Positions 1 to 9,455 of a DNA stretch of 9,555 bases are shown here, one piece after another. Where the stretch lies: positions 1-9,555 of the forward strand of contig CABUCP010000078.1 of NCBI GenBank assembly GCA_902490055.1. Reading direction: 5' to 3'. The position numbers and the translations under genes are program-made. This DNA is from an uncultured Klebsiella sp. (lineage in GTDB: Bacteria > Pseudomonadota > Gammaproteobacteria > Enterobacterales > Enterobacteriaceae). Each line of letters starts with the position of its first letter. Position 1 is the stretch's first letter. Under the pieces are notes generated by a model. The model searched no databases and was not told the DNA's origin. It saw only the letters and a list, made by a program, of their open reading frames with translations.

Positions 1-1580
1 AACTTACCGCCCAGTACTATGTACTGAAGCCGGAAGTGGGCAATGCGGAGCATGCGGTTAAGTTCGGCACCTCCGGCCATCGCGGTAGCGCCGGGCGCCA
101 CAACTTCAACGAACAGCATATTCTGGCAATTGCGCAGGCGATTGCGGAAGACCGCGCGAAGAATGGCATCACCGGCCCGTGCTACGTAGGTAAGGACACC
201 CACGCATTATCCGAACCGGCTTTCATTTCCGTACTGGAAGTGCTGGCGGCAAATGGCGTTGACGTGATCGTTCAGGAAAATAATGGCTTCACCCCGACGC
301 CGGCGGTTTCCAACGCGATTCTGGTGCATAACAAAAAAGGCGGCCCGCTGGCGGACGGCATCGTGATCACGCCGTCACATAACCCGCCGGAAGATGGCGG
401 TATCAAGTACAATCCGCCAAACGGCGGCCCGGCTGATACCAACGTCACCAAAGTCGTGGAAAATCGCGCTAACGAACTGCTGGCCGCGGGACTGCAGGGC
501 GTAAAACGTATTTCTCTCGACGCCGCGCTGGCTTCCGGCCACGTGAAAGAGCAGGACCTGGTGCAGCCGTTTATTGAAGGGCTGGCGGATATCGTCGATA
601 TGGCGGCTATCCAGAAAGCCGGTCTTAAGCTGGGCGTCGATCCGCTGGGCGGTTCCGGTATTGAATACTGGAAGCGCATCGGCGAGTACTACAAGCTGGA
701 TCTGACCATCGTCAACGATCAGGTCGATCAGACTTTCCGCTTTATGCATCTCGATAAAGACGGCGCGATCCGTATGGACTGCTCCTCCGAATGCGCGATG
801 GCGGGTCTGCTGGCGCTGCGCGATAAGTTCGATCTGGCCTTCGCCAACGACCCGGACTACGACCGCCACGGCATCGTGACGCCGGCCGGGCTGATGAACC
901 CGAACCACTATCTGGCGGTGGCGATCAACTACCTGTTCCAGCATCGCCCGCAGTGGGGTAAAGACGTTGCCGTCGGTAAAACGCTGGTCTCTTCGGCGAT
1001 GATTGACCGCGTGGTTAACGATCTGGGCCGTAAGCTGGTTGAAGTACCGGTAGGCTTTAAGTGGTTTGTTGACGGCCTGTTTGACGGTAGCTTTGGTTTC
1101 GGCGGCGAAGAGAGCGCCGGGGCATCGTTCCTGCGTTTCGACGGCACGCCGTGGTCCACCGATAAAGACGGCATCATCATGTGCCTGCTGGCGGCGGAAA
1201 TCACCGCGGTCACCGGTAAGAACCCGCAGGAACACTACAACGACCTGGCGGAACGTTTCGGCGCGCCGAGCTACAACCGTCTGCAGGCATCCGCCACTTC
1301 CGCACAGAAAGCGGCGCTGTCTAAGCTCTCTCCGGAGATGGTCAGCGCTGATACGCTGGCGGGCGATCCGATCACCGCGCGTCTGACCGCGGCGCCGGGT
1401 AACGGCGCGTCCATCGGCGGCCTGAAGGTGATGACCGACAACGGCTGGTTTGCGGCCCGTCCGTCCGGCACTGAAGACGCCTACAAAATCTACTGTGAAA
1501 GCTTCCTCGGCGAAGAACACCGCAAGCTGATTGAAAAAGAAGCGGTAGAAATTGTCAGTGAAGTGCTGAAAAACGCCTGA
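1..1580 (+). CDS. pgm: Phosphoglucomutase (alpha-D-glucose phosphate-specific), 5' end cut by the window
   Basis: Interconverts glucose 1-phosphate and glucose 6-phosphate in the cytoplasm, linking glycolysis to glycogen, galactose and cell-envelope sugar synthesis. The reading frame is open from the window edge: codons from base 3 read [16 protein letters not shown], which matches E. coli Pgm from residue 22. The true start is therefore outside the window and the GTG at 36 is an internal valine (residue 33). With E. coli numbering the protein ends at residue 546. All four active-site loops are intact: the phosphoserine loop TPSHNP with Ser146 (375-377), the Mg2+ loop DPDYD with Asp304, Asp306 and Asp308 (849-863), the sugar-binding loop GGEES around Glu390, and the C-terminal phosphate-binding loop RPSGTED from Arg507. 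This is the alpha-D-phosphohexomutase fold. It converges on kdpE and is followed by its own terminator. No sign of damage is seen. Confidence 0.97.
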   Translation, partial: LTAQYYVLKPEVGNAEHAVKFGTSGHRGSAGRHNFNEQHILAIAQAIAEDRAKNGITGPCYVGKDTHALSEPAFISVLEVLAANGVDVIVQENNGFTPTPAVSNAILVHNKKGGPLADGIVITPSHNPPEDGGIKYNPPNGGPADTNVTKVVENRANELLAAGLQGVKRISLDAALASGHVKEQDLVQPFIEGLADIVDMAAIQKAGLKLGVDPLGGSGIEYWKRIGEYYKLDLTIVNDQVDQTFRFMHLDKDGAIRMDCSSECAMAGLLALRDKFDLAFANDPDYDRHGIVTPAGLMNPNHYLAVAINYLFQHRPQWGKDVAVGKTLVSSAMIDRVVNDLGRKLVEVPVGFKWFVDGLFDGSFGFGGEESAGASFLRFDGTPWSTDKDGIIMCLLAAEITAVTGKNPQEHYNDLAERFGAPSYNRLQASATSAQKAALSKLSPEMVSADTLAGDPITARLTAAPGNGASIGGLKVMTDNGWFAARPSGTEDAYKIYCESFLGEEHRKLIEKEAVEIVSEVLKNA

Positions 1581-1591
1581 TCCTGATAACC

Positions 1592-1621
1592 CCGGCGGCC
1601 TTAACAGGCTGCCGGTTTCTT
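1592..1621 (+). terminator. Rho-independent terminator of pgm
   Basis: A 10-base-pair stem (1592-1601 with 1606-1615, one G-U pair) closes a TAAC loop 12 bases after the pgm stop. It is followed by TTTCTT. The T-rich tail lies only on the plus-strand side, so it should stop pgm transcription. Read from the kdp side, the stem is followed by GGTTATC and has no U tract, so it is a poor terminator for kdpE. Confidence 0.8.
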
Positions 1622-1638
1622 GATGAATTTGACTCCCT

Positions 1639-2316
1639 TCAAGGCATAAAGCGATAGCCAATACCGGTTTCGGTCAGCAGATGCTGCGGACGCGCCGGAT
1701 CTGCCTCCAGTTTTTGCCGCAAGTGCCCCATATAGATTCGCAGATAATGACTGTGCTCGACGGCATTAGGCCCCCACACCTGATTTAGCAACTGGCGTTG
1801 GGTTAGCACTTTGCCGGGGTTGTTCAGCAGCGCCGCCAGCAGGCGAAATTCAATTGGCGTCAGGTGAATTTCTTCGCTGCCGCGTACGATACGGCGGGCG
1901 GGGATATCAACGCTAATGTCGGCAAAGCGCACCACCGGTTCATCGGCCTGGGCGCCGCCGTGACGGCGCAACGCAACGCGCAGTCGCGCCTGCAGTTCGC
2001 CAATGCCGAATGGTTTACTTAAGTAGTCATCGGCGCCGGCATCAAGGGCGGCGATTTTGTCGTGTTCTTCACTGCGTGCCGATAGCACGATGATCGGCAT
2101 CTGGCTCCACTGACGCACTTCGCGAATAAAATCATTACCGTCGCCGTCCGGCAGGCCAAGGTCGAGGATGGCTAAATCGGGTTTGCGAGTGGCGGCTTCG
2201 ATCAGCCCGCGCTGCAGGGTTTCGGCTTCAAATACGCGCATGCCGTCGGCTTCCAGCGCGGTGCGCAGAAAGCGGCGGATGGCGTGCTCGTCTTCGATGA
2301 TCAAAACGTTAATCAC
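1639..2316 (-). CDS. kdpE: Response regulator KdpE, activator of the kdp operon
   Basis: Cytoplasmic OmpR/PhoB-family regulator phosphorylated by KdpD. It activates kdpFABC when K+ is limiting. The 225 residues equal the E. coli length. The receiver domain (about 1-115) has the acidic pocket Glu8-Asp9, phospho-acceptor Asp52 (in ILDLGLPDGDG), Ser79 and Lys101 (in SKPFG). The winged-helix DNA-binding domain (about 127-225) has the usual HLTPIEFRLL and LRQKLE motifs. The start is GTG at 2314-2316, giving VINVLIIEDE. It overlaps the kdpD stop as GTGA, with an AGGA-type ribosome-binding site only 4-5 bases upstream, so translation probably depends on ribosomes finishing kdpD. The overlapping ATG at 2316-2318 is in the kdpD frame and is not an alternative start. 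A likely target operator lies at 9511-9527 in this window. Confidence 0.97.
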   Translation of the reverse strand: MINVLIIEDEHAIRRFLRTALEADGMRVFEAETLQRGLIEAATRKPDLAILDLGLPDGDGNDFIREVRQWSQMPIIVLSARSEEHDKIAALDAGADDYLSKPFGIGELQARLRVALRRHGGAQADEPVVRFADISVDIPARRIVRGSEEIHLTPIEFRLLAALLNNPGKVLTQRQLLNQVWGPNAVEHSHYLRIYMGHLRQKLEADPARPQHLLTETGIGYRFMP

Positions 2317-5000
2317 ATTTCCTCGGCTAACTCTTCCAGTTCTGGGGGCATTTCTCGCGGCAGTGTAACACGGAAACAGGCGCCGCCCTCCGGCCGGTTG
2401 CTGGCGGCAATGGCGCCGTCGTGCACCTCAACAATGGCCTGGCAAATGGCCAGTCCGAGACCCACGCCGGGAATAGCTGACTCTTTATGACCGCGGGCGA
2501 ATTTATCAAAGATAGCCTGTTCCTGGCCCGCCGGGATCCCCGGGCCGTTATCCCAGACCTCGATCACCAGTTGATGCGTATCGGCCGTCGCCTGAATGCC
2601 AATTTGCGCCTGCGCCCCGGCGTACTTATGCGCGTTTTCAAGCAGGTTGATCAGCACCCGCTCAAACAGCGGGCCATCGACGTGGACCAGCAGCAACGGG
2701 TCCGGTAGCGACAGCTGAATATGCTGGCCGCCGAGCCCTGGTTCCAGCATGCGCAGGGCGCTGCCGACCACCTCTTCCAGGGTTAACCACTCTTTATGCA
2801 GATTAAAACCACCGGACTGGATGCGCGCCATATCCAACAAATTATTGACCAGTCTGGTGGTATTCAACACGTGTTGACGGATTTCATTAGCCTGCGGCGC
2901 GTGCTTTGAACCTTCGCTGGCGAGGTCGAGGGTCAGGATCTCCGCCTGGCCGAACAGGACCGTCAGCGGCGTCCGCAGATCGTGAGAGAGAGCGGCCAGC
3001 AGTGAGTTGCGCAGGCTTTCGCGTTCGCTGGTCAAGCGCGCCTGCTCTTCGCTGGCGGTCAGGGTCAGGCGCTCAAGCGCGCTGGCCACCAGCAGGGTAA
3101 AGGTTTCCAGCAGCCGCTGTTGTTCGGGGATCATCAGCTGGCGCAGATTTTCCGGTTCGACCAGCAGCAGCCCCCAGGTGCGGGCGGCGCTTTGCAGCGG
3201 CAGAATTTGATACGGCACGCCGGGAAGGGTGTCGGTACCGGCGCCGGCGGGTTGGCCTTTGTCGAAGCTCCAGCGGGCAATCGCATCATCCCACGAGAAT
3301 ACGCCGGACTGCTGGGTTAGAGGACGCAGATGGCCGCTCTCATCCGGTAGCAGCAACTGGCTACGGGCCTGGAAGGTGGAGGTAATAAAGCGTTCGCTGG
3401 TGGCGGCGATATCTTCCCGGCTGCGGCCGACCGCCAGCGCTTTTGACATTTCATACAGATGACGAGTACGGCGTTCGCGGTAGCGGGCCACCCGCGCCTG
3501 ATAGCGTACGCCGGCGGTCAGGTTGCCGATAACCAGACCAACGGTCAACATCACGCCGAAGGTCAGTAGATACTGGACATCAGAAACCGCCAGCGTGCCG
3601 CGCGGGGCGACAAAAAAGAGATCGAAGCTAATCACGTTAATAAAGGTCGCCAGCACTGACGGCCAGCGGCCATACAGCAGGGCGATGATCACCACGCCCA
3701 GTAGATAGAGCATCACCAGGTTGGCGGCTTCAAAAGCCATCAACCACTGCATGGCGACGACGGTGATAATGGCGCACAGCGCCACGGCCAGCAGGCAGCC
3801 TTTGAGCTGCTGTCGCCATTTATCGACCGCCGTGCGGTTATCGTTCGCGCGAGCGGGCAGGGAGGCGGGTTTTTCATCCAACGCGATCACCACCAGGTCG
3901 AGGTCCGGGGCGTGACGCGCCAGACGGTCGGCAAATCCGGCTCTTTCCCACCAGCGGCGTTCTCCCTGGCGACCAATCACAATTTTGCCGAGATTGTGTT
4001 CGCGGGCGTAGTGCAGAACCGCCTTTTCTTCCGATGGGTCGGAGAGGGTTGCGGTTTCGGCGCCAAGCTCCTGCGCCAGCTTTAGCGCGGCGAGGATCGC
4101 CCGGCGTTTGGCTTCCGGCAGGCGGTGCAGAGAGGGCGTTTCGACGTATACCGCATGCCAGACGCTGCCCAGCCGCGCGGCCAGGCGGGCGGCGGCGCGA
4201 ACCAGCTTTTCGCTGCCGGTATTGTGACCGATGCATAACAAAATGGCGTCACGGGTGTGCCAGACTTTCTCCTGTCCTTGACGATCGCGCCAGGCGCGCA
4301 TTTGTTCGTCTACCCGGTCGGCGGTACGGCGCAGCGCCAGTTCACGCAGGGCGATCAGATTGCCTTTGCGGAAGAAGTTTTCAATTGCGCGTTCGGCCTG
4401 GCCGCCGATGTACACCTTGCCTTCATTAAGGCGCTGGCGCAGGTCGTCCGGCGGTATATCGACCAGCACGACGTCGTCGGCGGCGTCAAAGAAGGGATCG
4501 GGGACGGTTTCACGGACCTGTACGCCGGTAATTCCGCTGACCACATCATTGAGGCTTTCAAGGTGCTGGACGTTGACGGTGGTGAAGACGTCGATTCCTG
4601 CCTCCAGCAGTTCCTCGACGTCCTGCCAGCGTTTGGGATGGCGCGAGCCCGGCGCGTTACTGTGCGCCAGTTCATCCACCAGAATTAGCGCCGGGCGGCG
4701 CGCCAGCGCGCCATCGAGATCAAATTCGCGCACGTAGCGCCCGCGATGGGAAATCCGTTTTTGCGGGAGGATGCTAAGCCCCTCCAGCATCGCGGCGGTC
4801 TCTTTGCGGCCGTGGGTTTCCGCCACGCCAATCAGGATATCCAGGCCCTGAGCGCGTAGCCGCTGCGCCTCCGCCAGCATCGCCCAGGTCTTACCGACCC
4901 CGGCGCAGGCGCCGAAAAACACCTTCAGTTTGCCGCGGTGCGGCGCGGCGGTTTGTTGCAGCAGACGGTCGGGATCCGGACGCAGCGGCTCGTCACTCAT
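2313..5000 (-). CDS. kdpD: Sensor histidine kinase KdpD
   Basis: Inner-membrane kinase/phosphatase that senses K+ limitation and salt stress and controls KdpE. The 895 residues compare with 894 in E. coli. Order of domains: an N-terminal KdpD domain with Walker A GACAGVGKT (30-38) and a Walker B-like strand ending VDE (108-110); a universal-stress-protein-like domain (about 250-375); four closely spaced membrane segments (about 401-495); an arginine-rich stretch (499-513) at the membrane exit; a GAF-like region (about 520-650); then the kinase core. The core has the H-box SHDLRTP with His673 (codon 2982-2984), N-box (about 783-793), G1 box DNGPG (817-821), F-box and G2 box GVGLG (845-849). 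The ATG lies 3 bases after the kdpC stop, with AAGGA (5008-5012) seven bases upstream inside kdpC. No key residue is missing, so both sensing and phosphotransfer should work. Confidence 0.97.
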   Translation of the reverse strand: MSDEPLRPDPDRLLQQTAAPHRGKLKVFFGACAGVGKTWAMLAEAQRLRAQGLDILIGVAETHGRKETAAMLEGLSILPQKRISHRGRYVREFDLDGALARRPALILVDELAHSNAPGSRHPKRWQDVEELLEAGIDVFTTVNVQHLESLNDVVSGITGVQVRETVPDPFFDAADDVVLVDIPPDDLRQRLNEGKVYIGGQAERAIENFFRKGNLIALRELALRRTADRVDEQMRAWRDRQGQEKVWHTRDAILLCIGHNTGSEKLVRAAARLAARLGSVWHAVYVETPSLHRLPEAKRRAILAALKLAQELGAETATLSDPSEEKAVLHYAREHNLGKIVIGRQGERRWWERAGFADRLARHAPDLDLVVIALDEKPASLPARANDNRTAVDKWRQQLKGCLLAVALCAIITVVAMQWLMAFEAANLVMLYLLGVVIIALLYGRWPSVLATFINVISFDLFFVAPRGTLAVSDVQYLLTFGVMLTVGLVIGNLTAGVRYQARVARYRERRTRHLYEMSKALAVGRSREDIAATSERFITSTFQARSQLLLPDESGHLRPLTQQSGVFSWDDAIARWSFDKGQPAGAGTDTLPGVPYQILPLQSAARTWGLLLVEPENLRQLMIPEQQRLLETFTLLVASALERLTLTASEEQARLTSERESLRNSLLAALSHDLRTPLTVLFGQAEILTLDLASEGSKHAPQANEIRQHVLNTTRLVNNLLDMARIQSGGFNLHKEWLTLEEVVGSALRMLEPGLGGQHIQLSLPDPLLLVHVDGPLFERVLINLLENAHKYAGAQAQIGIQATADTHQLVIEVWDNGPGIPAGQEQAIFDKFARGHKESAIPGVGLGLAICQAIVEVHDGAIAASNRPEGGACFRVTLPREMPPELEELAEEM

Positions 5001-5003
5001 TGA

Positions 5004-5576
5004 TTAATCCTTCAGGGCATCCAGCGCCATATTCAGTTGCAGTATATTTACCACAGGTTGACCGAGAAAACTGAGCAACGGTTTTTGCGTCGCCTGATCC
5101 ACTAGCTGTTTCACCTGCGCATCGCTGAGATTGCGCGCTTTGGCGACGCGCGGTACCTGCCACAGCGCGGCGTCTGGGGTCAGATTGTTATCGAGACCGC
5201 TGGCCGACGCGGTGACCAACTCCACCGGCACCGTCGGGGTCGCGTCCGGATTGGCGGCGCGCAGCGCCTGTACCCGCTCGCTAATCGCTTTATCCAGCGC
5301 CGGATTGCTGACCGCCAGATTACTGCCGCCGGAAGCCAGCGGGTTATCCGGTACCTCGGCGGTAGCGGATGGACGGCCGTGGAAATATCCGGCGGCGGTA
5401 AAGTTCTGCCCGATCAGCGCGGAGCCACGCACCTCGCCAGCAATACGAATCAGCGAGCCGTTGGCCTGCTGCGGGAACCACCACTGACCTAAAGCGGTGG
5501 TGAGCAGCGGGTAGAGGCCGCCGGTAAGCAGGGTTAACAAAATAAATAGCACAAGTGCCGGACGAATCAATGACAT
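5004..5576 (-). CDS. kdpC: K+-transporting ATPase subunit KdpC
   Basis: Small accessory subunit of the KdpFABC pump, required for activity. It is anchored in the inner membrane by one N-terminal helix, with a soluble domain outside. The 190 residues equal the E. coli length. The hydrophobic anchor spans about residues 7-29 ([20 protein letters not shown]). Conserved blocks follow: [39 protein letters not shown], and [11 protein letters not shown]...[10 protein letters not shown], which is the family signature. The ATG at 5574-5576 has GAGG (5585-5588) about eight bases upstream, partly within the kdpB stop region. The gap from kdpB is 10 bases and to kdpD 3 bases. The C-terminus (NMALDALKD) differs slightly from the E. 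coli NLALDKLDE, which is ordinary species variation. Confidence 0.97.
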   Translation of the reverse strand: MSLIRPALVLFILLTLLTGGLYPLLTTALGQWWFPQQANGSLIRIAGEVRGSALIGQNFTAAGYFHGRPSATAEVPDNPLASGGSNLAVSNPALDKAISERVQALRAANPDATPTVPVELVTASASGLDNNLTPDAALWQVPRVAKARNLSDAQVKQLVDQATQKPLLSFLGQPVVNILQLNMALDALKD

Positions 5577-5586
5577 GGTAGTTTCC

Positions 5587-7635
5587 TCACACCAGACCGC
5601 TCAGGGTCAGCAATAGATCGATGGCTTTAATACCGACGAACGGAACGATCAGGCCGCCGAGACCGTACAGCCACAGGTTGCGGCGTAACATTGCCGATGC
5701 CGACAGCGGGCGGTAGCTCACCCCCTTCAGCGCTAGCGGGATCAGGCAGACGATAATCAGGGCGTTAAAAATGACCGCGCTCATGATCGCCGAAGACGGC
5801 GAATGCAGATGCATGACGTTGAGCATTGCTAACTGCGGATAAACCGCGGCGAAGGCGGCCGGAATAATAGCGAAATACTTGGCCACATCGTTGGCGATAC
5901 TGAAGGTGGTTAATGAACCACGGGTCATCAGCATCTGTTTACCGATATGCACCACTTCGATAAGCTTGGTCGGGTTGGAGTCGAGGTCCACCATATTGCC
6001 GGCCTCTTTCGCCGCCTGGGTACCGGAGTTCATCGCAACCGCGACATCAGCCTGCGCCAGCGCCGGGGCGTCGTTAGTGCCGTCGCCGGTCATTGCCACC
6101 AGCCGTCCTTCGGACTGATACTGGCGGATTAGCGCCAGCTTGGCTTCCGGCGTCGCTTCGGCGAGGAAATCATCAACCCCCGCTTCAGCGGCGATGGCGG
6201 CGGCGGTCAGGCGGTTGTCGCCGGTGATCATCACCGTTTTGATCCCCATTTTTCGCAGCTGGGCAAAGCGCTCTTTAATGCCGCCTTTCACGATATCCTT
6301 AAGCGAGATAATCCCCAGCACCCGATCCCCTTCGGCCACCACCAGCGGCGTTGCCCCCTGACGGGCGACTTCTTCTACCTGCTTATCGACATCGGCCGGG
6401 AAGTGGCCGCCGTTAGCTTCAATATGGCGGCGAATCGCGTCCACAGATCCTTTACGGATCATGCGTTGGTCGATGTTGATACCGCTCATCCGGGTTTGCG
6501 CGGTAAAGGGCACAAAAGTGGCGTGCAGCGATTGCAGATCGCGCTCGCGCAGATTAAAGCGCTGTTTCGCCAGCACCACGATGCTGCGGCCTTCCGGCGT
6601 TTCATCGGCCAGCGATGACAGCTGGGCGGCATCGGCCAGTACGCGCTCATCGACGCCGCGAGCCGGCAGAAAGGCCGAAGCCTGGCGGTTGCCGAGGGTG
6701 ATCGTGCCGGTTTTATCCAGCAGAAGTACGTCGACGTCGCCGGCGGCTTCAACCGCGCGGCCGCTGGTGGCGATGACGTTCGCGCCAAGCATCCGGCTCA
6801 TCCCGGCGACGCCGATGGCCGACAGCAGGCCGCCGATGGTGGTGGGGATCAGGCACACCAGCAGCGCGACCAGCACGGTGACGCTGACCGAATTACCGCT
6901 CCAGGCGGAGAAAGGCCAGATGGTGGCGGTCGCCAGCAGGAACACCAGCGTCAGGGCGATCAGTAGGATCGTCAGCGCGATTTCGTTCGGCGTTTTACGC
7001 CGCTGGGCCCCTTCCACCATGGCGATCATCCGGTCGAGGAAGGTTTCGCCGGGGTTGACGCTGCAGCGAATCACCAGCCAGTCGGAGAGAATTCGGGTAC
7101 CGCCGGTCACCGAGGCGAAATCGCCGCCGGACTCGCGGATCACCGGCGCGGATTCGCCGGTAATGGCGCTTTCATCCACCGAGGCGCCGCCTTCGATGAC
7201 TTCACCGTCGCAGGGGATAATGTCGCCGGCTTCCACCAGCACGACATCGCCCTTGCGTAACTCTTCCGCCGGGACGTGGTCCATCGGCGCATCGTGCTGC
7301 GGCGCGCGCAGCTTACGGGCAAACGCGGTTTTCTTCACCCCTTTCAGACTGTTGGCCTGCGCCTTACTGCGGCCTTCAGCCATCGCTTCGGCGAAGTTGG
7401 CGAACAGCACGGTAAACCATAACCACAGGCTAACGGCGGCGGTAAATCCGGCGTGGCCGACGAGATAGCCGCTGGCCATGGCGAGCGCCAGCAGGGTGGT
7501 CAGCACGCTGCCGATCCAGACGATAAACATTACCGGGTTACGCCACTGCACCGAGGGGCTGAGTTTTTTCACCGCATCCAGCAGCGCCTGACGCACCAGC
7601 GTCGGCTCCAGCAGGGCTAATTGTTTGCGACTCAT
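5587..7635 (-). CDS. kdpB: K+-transporting P-type ATPase subunit KdpB
   Basis: Catalytic subunit of KdpFABC, a type IA P-type ATPase in the inner membrane. ATP hydrolysis here drives K+ passed from KdpA into the cell. The 682 residues equal the E. coli length. Visible landmarks: two N-terminal helices (about 34-54 and 62-82); the actuator loop TGES with Ser162, the serine whose phosphorylation inhibits the E. coli pump; membrane helices at about 216-240 and 251-276, the latter with the CLIPTTIGG bend at Pro264; the phosphorylation site DKTGT at Asp307; Lys395 in the nucleotide-binding domain (RKGS); the hinge GDGTNDAP with Asp518 and Asp522; Asp583 and Lys586 in a C-terminal helix, implicated in ion coupling; and three C-terminal helices. 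All are intact. The start ATG at 7633-7635 has GGAG (7645-7648) nine bases upstream, and the gap from kdpA is 20 bases. Confidence 0.98.
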   Translation of the reverse strand: MSRKQLALLEPTLVRQALLDAVKKLSPSVQWRNPVMFIVWIGSVLTTLLALAMASGYLVGHAGFTAAVSLWLWFTVLFANFAEAMAEGRSKAQANSLKGVKKTAFARKLRAPQHDAPMDHVPAEELRKGDVVLVEAGDIIPCDGEVIEGGASVDESAITGESAPVIRESGGDFASVTGGTRILSDWLVIRCSVNPGETFLDRMIAMVEGAQRRKTPNEIALTILLIALTLVFLLATATIWPFSAWSGNSVSVTVLVALLVCLIPTTIGGLLSAIGVAGMSRMLGANVIATSGRAVEAAGDVDVLLLDKTGTITLGNRQASAFLPARGVDERVLADAAQLSSLADETPEGRSIVVLAKQRFNLRERDLQSLHATFVPFTAQTRMSGINIDQRMIRKGSVDAIRRHIEANGGHFPADVDKQVEEVARQGATPLVVAEGDRVLGIISLKDIVKGGIKERFAQLRKMGIKTVMITGDNRLTAAAIAAEAGVDDFLAEATPEAKLALIRQYQSEGRLVAMTGDGTNDAPALAQADVAVAMNSGTQAAKEAGNMVDLDSNPTKLIEVVHIGKQMLMTRGSLTTFSIANDVAKYFAIIPAAFAAVYPQLAMLNVMHLHSPSSAIMSAVIFNALIIVCLIPLALKGVSYRPLSASAMLRRNLWLYGLGGLIVPFVGIKAIDLLLTLSGLV

Positions 7636-7655
7636 AACAGGTTGCTCCGCATCGC

Positions 7656-9335
7656 TTAAAGTAAGGAGAAGTGTTCCGCCACCGGGCCGAGCGCCAGTGC
7701 GGGGATAAAGGTCAGGGCGCCGACCAGCAGGACGGTGCCGATCAGCAGGCCGATAAACAGCGCATCGTGGGTGGCGAGCGTCCCGGAGCTGGCGGGCTGA
7801 ATTTTCTTATTCACCAGCGACCCGGCAATCGCCATCACCGGGACGATCACCCCGAAGCGGCCGACCAGCATGCAGAACGCCAGCAGCAGGTTCCAGAAGG
7901 TCGTGCCGGCGCTTAAGCCGCCGAAGGCGCTGCCGTTGTTGTTGGCCGCCGAGGTGACCGCGTACAACACTTCGCTAAAGCCGTGCGGCCCAGGATTCAG
8001 CATGGCGCTGCGTCCGGCTTCGGTCATCATCGCCAGCGCGGTGCCGAGCAGTACCAGCGTCGGGGTCACCAGAATCGCCAGCGCGATCATTTTCATTTCG
8101 CGCACGTCGATTTTCTTGCCGAGATATTCCGGCGTGCGGCCAATCATCAGTCCGGCGATAAATACCGCCAGCATCACGAACAGCAGCATCCCGTACAGCC
8201 CGGAACCCACGCCGCCGAACACCACTTCGCCAATCTGCATCAGCCACATCGGCACCATGCCGCCCAGCGCGGTGAAGGAATCATGCATCGCGTTGACCGC
8301 GCCGCAGGAGGCCGCAGTAGTGACTACCGCAAACAGGCTGCTGGCGAGAATGCCAAAGCGGCTCTCTTTCCCCTCCATATTCAGGCTGCTATCGGCGCCG
8401 AGGCTGAGCAGGTGCGGGTTGCCGCGGGTTTCCGCCCACATCACCACCGCCACGCAGACCACAAAAATCAGCACCATTGCCCAGAGGATCGCCCGTCCCT
8501 GGCGGCGATCGCCGACCGCTTCGCCAAAGGCAAAACATAGCGCCGTCGGGATCAGGAAGATCGCCAGCATTTGCGCCATATTGGTTAGCGCCGTCGGGTT
8601 CTCGAACGGGTGCGATGAGTTGGCGTTAAAGAAGCCGCCGCCGTTGGTGCCGAGCATTTTGATCGCTTCCTGTGAAGCCACCGGCCCCATCGGCAGCCAC
8701 TGGCGAACCCCTTCCAGGCTGGTGAACGGCTGATAAGCCTGCAGGTTCTGCGGCACGCCCTGTTGGATAAAGAACAAGGCGATCAGCAGAGAAACAGGCA
8801 GTAGCAACCATAACGTAATGCGAGTGAGGTCGACCCAGGCGTTACCGAGGGTGCTGACTTTCTGCCGGGCCCAGGCGCGGGTCAGCACGAAGATCACCGC
8901 AATACCGGTCGCGGCCGACAGGAAGTTTTGCACCGCCAGGCCCACCATCTGGCTGAGATAGCTCATGGTGGTTTCACCAGCGTAGGCCTGCCAGTTGGTG
9001 TTGCTGACGAAGCTTACTGCGGTATTTAGCGCTAAATCCCAGGACAGGCCGGGGAAATGCTGCGGGTTTAACGGCAGCCAGCCCTGGCACATCAGTAACA
9101 CGATCAGCGCCGCAAGACCGATGGCGTTAAACAGCAGAATCGCGATTAAGTATTGCCGCCAGTCCATCTCCTGGCTGCGGATGCCCGCTAGCCGCCAGAT
9201 ACCGCGCTCAACCCCGGCGAGGCCGGGCAGCGGTACATCGTTAATCATTCGCGCCAGCAGCGAGCCTAACGGCCGCGCCAGTATCATCAGCACCAGCAGG
9301 AAGCTGGCGATAAGTAAGAACCCTTGCGCGGCCAT
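7656..9335 (-). CDS. kdpA: K+-transporting ATPase subunit KdpA (K+ channel-like selectivity subunit)
   Basis: Inner-membrane subunit that selects and binds K+ from the periplasm, structurally related to the Trk/Ktr/HKT potassium transporters. The start chosen is the ATG at 9333-9335 ([14 protein letters not shown]), giving 559 residues against 557 in E. coli. GGAGG (9343-9347) lies seven bases upstream, inside kdpF. The same frame stays open to an ATG at 9431, but the 32 extra residues are the kdpF region read out of frame. All four pore loops are present: P1 NTNW (from Asn112), P2 TNGGGFF with Gly232, P3 SCGA with Cys344-Gly345, and P4 NNNGSA with Gly468. These glycines set K+ selectivity in E. 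coli. It shares a TGATG junction (one-base overlap) with kdpF. The C-terminus ends EHFSLL, two residues longer than in E. coli. Confidence 0.98.
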   Translation of the reverse strand: MAAQGFLLIASFLLVLMILARPLGSLLARMINDVPLPGLAGVERGIWRLAGIRSQEMDWRQYLIAILLFNAIGLAALIVLLMCQGWLPLNPQHFPGLSWDLALNTAVSFVSNTNWQAYAGETTMSYLSQMVGLAVQNFLSAATGIAVIFVLTRAWARQKVSTLGNAWVDLTRITLWLLLPVSLLIALFFIQQGVPQNLQAYQPFTSLEGVRQWLPMGPVASQEAIKMLGTNGGGFFNANSSHPFENPTALTNMAQMLAIFLIPTALCFAFGEAVGDRRQGRAILWAMVLIFVVCVAVVMWAETRGNPHLLSLGADSSLNMEGKESRFGILASSLFAVVTTAASCGAVNAMHDSFTALGGMVPMWLMQIGEVVFGGVGSGLYGMLLFVMLAVFIAGLMIGRTPEYLGKKIDVREMKMIALAILVTPTLVLLGTALAMMTEAGRSAMLNPGPHGFSEVLYAVTSAANNNGSAFGGLSAGTTFWNLLLAFCMLVGRFGVIVPVMAIAGSLVNKKIQPASSGTLATHDALFIGLLIGTVLLVGALTFIPALALGPVAEHFSLL

Positions 9336-9424
9336 CAGAACGCCTCCGCATGTATCAGGGCATAGACCAGATACGCCAGCAGCAGGAATACCAGCGTTAC
9401 GCCAGCAATGATGCCTGTAGTCAC
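9335..9424 (-). CDS. kdpF: KdpF, 29-residue membrane peptide of the Kdp pump
   Basis: Single-helix peptide that stabilises the KdpFABC complex in the membrane, sitting at the KdpA-KdpB side like a bound lipid. The product, with GTG read as Met, is [20 protein letters not shown] followed by YALIHAEAF. It is 29 residues, the same length as in E. coli, and nearly all one hydrophobic helix. The start is GTG (9422-9424) with a strong ribosome-binding site six bases upstream. The frame is open further upstream to 9544, but those codons run through the promoter and operator and give no family similarity, so that extension is not real. The stop overlaps the kdpA ATG by one base (TGATG). Confidence 0.95.
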   Translation of the reverse strand: MTTGIIAGVTLVFLLLAYLVYALIHAEAF

Positions 9425-9428
9425 TTTC

Positions 9429-9435
9429 CACCTCC
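9429..9435 (-). promoter_or_regulatory. Ribosome-binding site of kdpF
   Basis: The minus strand reads GGAGGTG, a near-perfect Shine-Dalgarno sequence, with its GGAGG core ending six bases before the GTG at 9424. It fixes GTG as the kdpF start rather than any upstream codon. Confidence 0.85.
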
Positions 9436-9455
9436 GGGTGTGTCTCTTATTGATA

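Noticed and set aside
36..38. GTG as the start of pgm
   Set aside because: Codons upstream to the window edge match E. coli Pgm residues 22-32, so the gene continues past the edge and this is an internal valine.
375..1661. 428-codon open frame on the minus strand opposite pgm
   Set aside because: It lies almost wholly antisense to a clearly conserved gene. Long opposite-strand frames are common in GC-rich DNA, and its translation is rich in Arg, Val and Gln with no recognisable domain.
6461..7468. 335-codon open frame on the plus strand opposite kdpB
   Set aside because: Antisense to the core of kdpB, with a Ser/Arg/Thr-rich product typical of a shadow frame and no promoter or ribosome-binding site that I could see.
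7870..8733. 287-codon open frame on the plus strand opposite kdpA
   Set aside because: Antisense to the conserved pore-loop region of kdpA. The Ser/Pro/Ile-rich product has no recognisable domain.
9336..9431. 32-residue N-terminal extension of KdpA to an ATG at 9431
   Set aside because: It overlaps kdpF out of frame and lacks similarity to known KdpA N-termini. The ATG at 9335 has a good ribosome-binding site and matches the family start.
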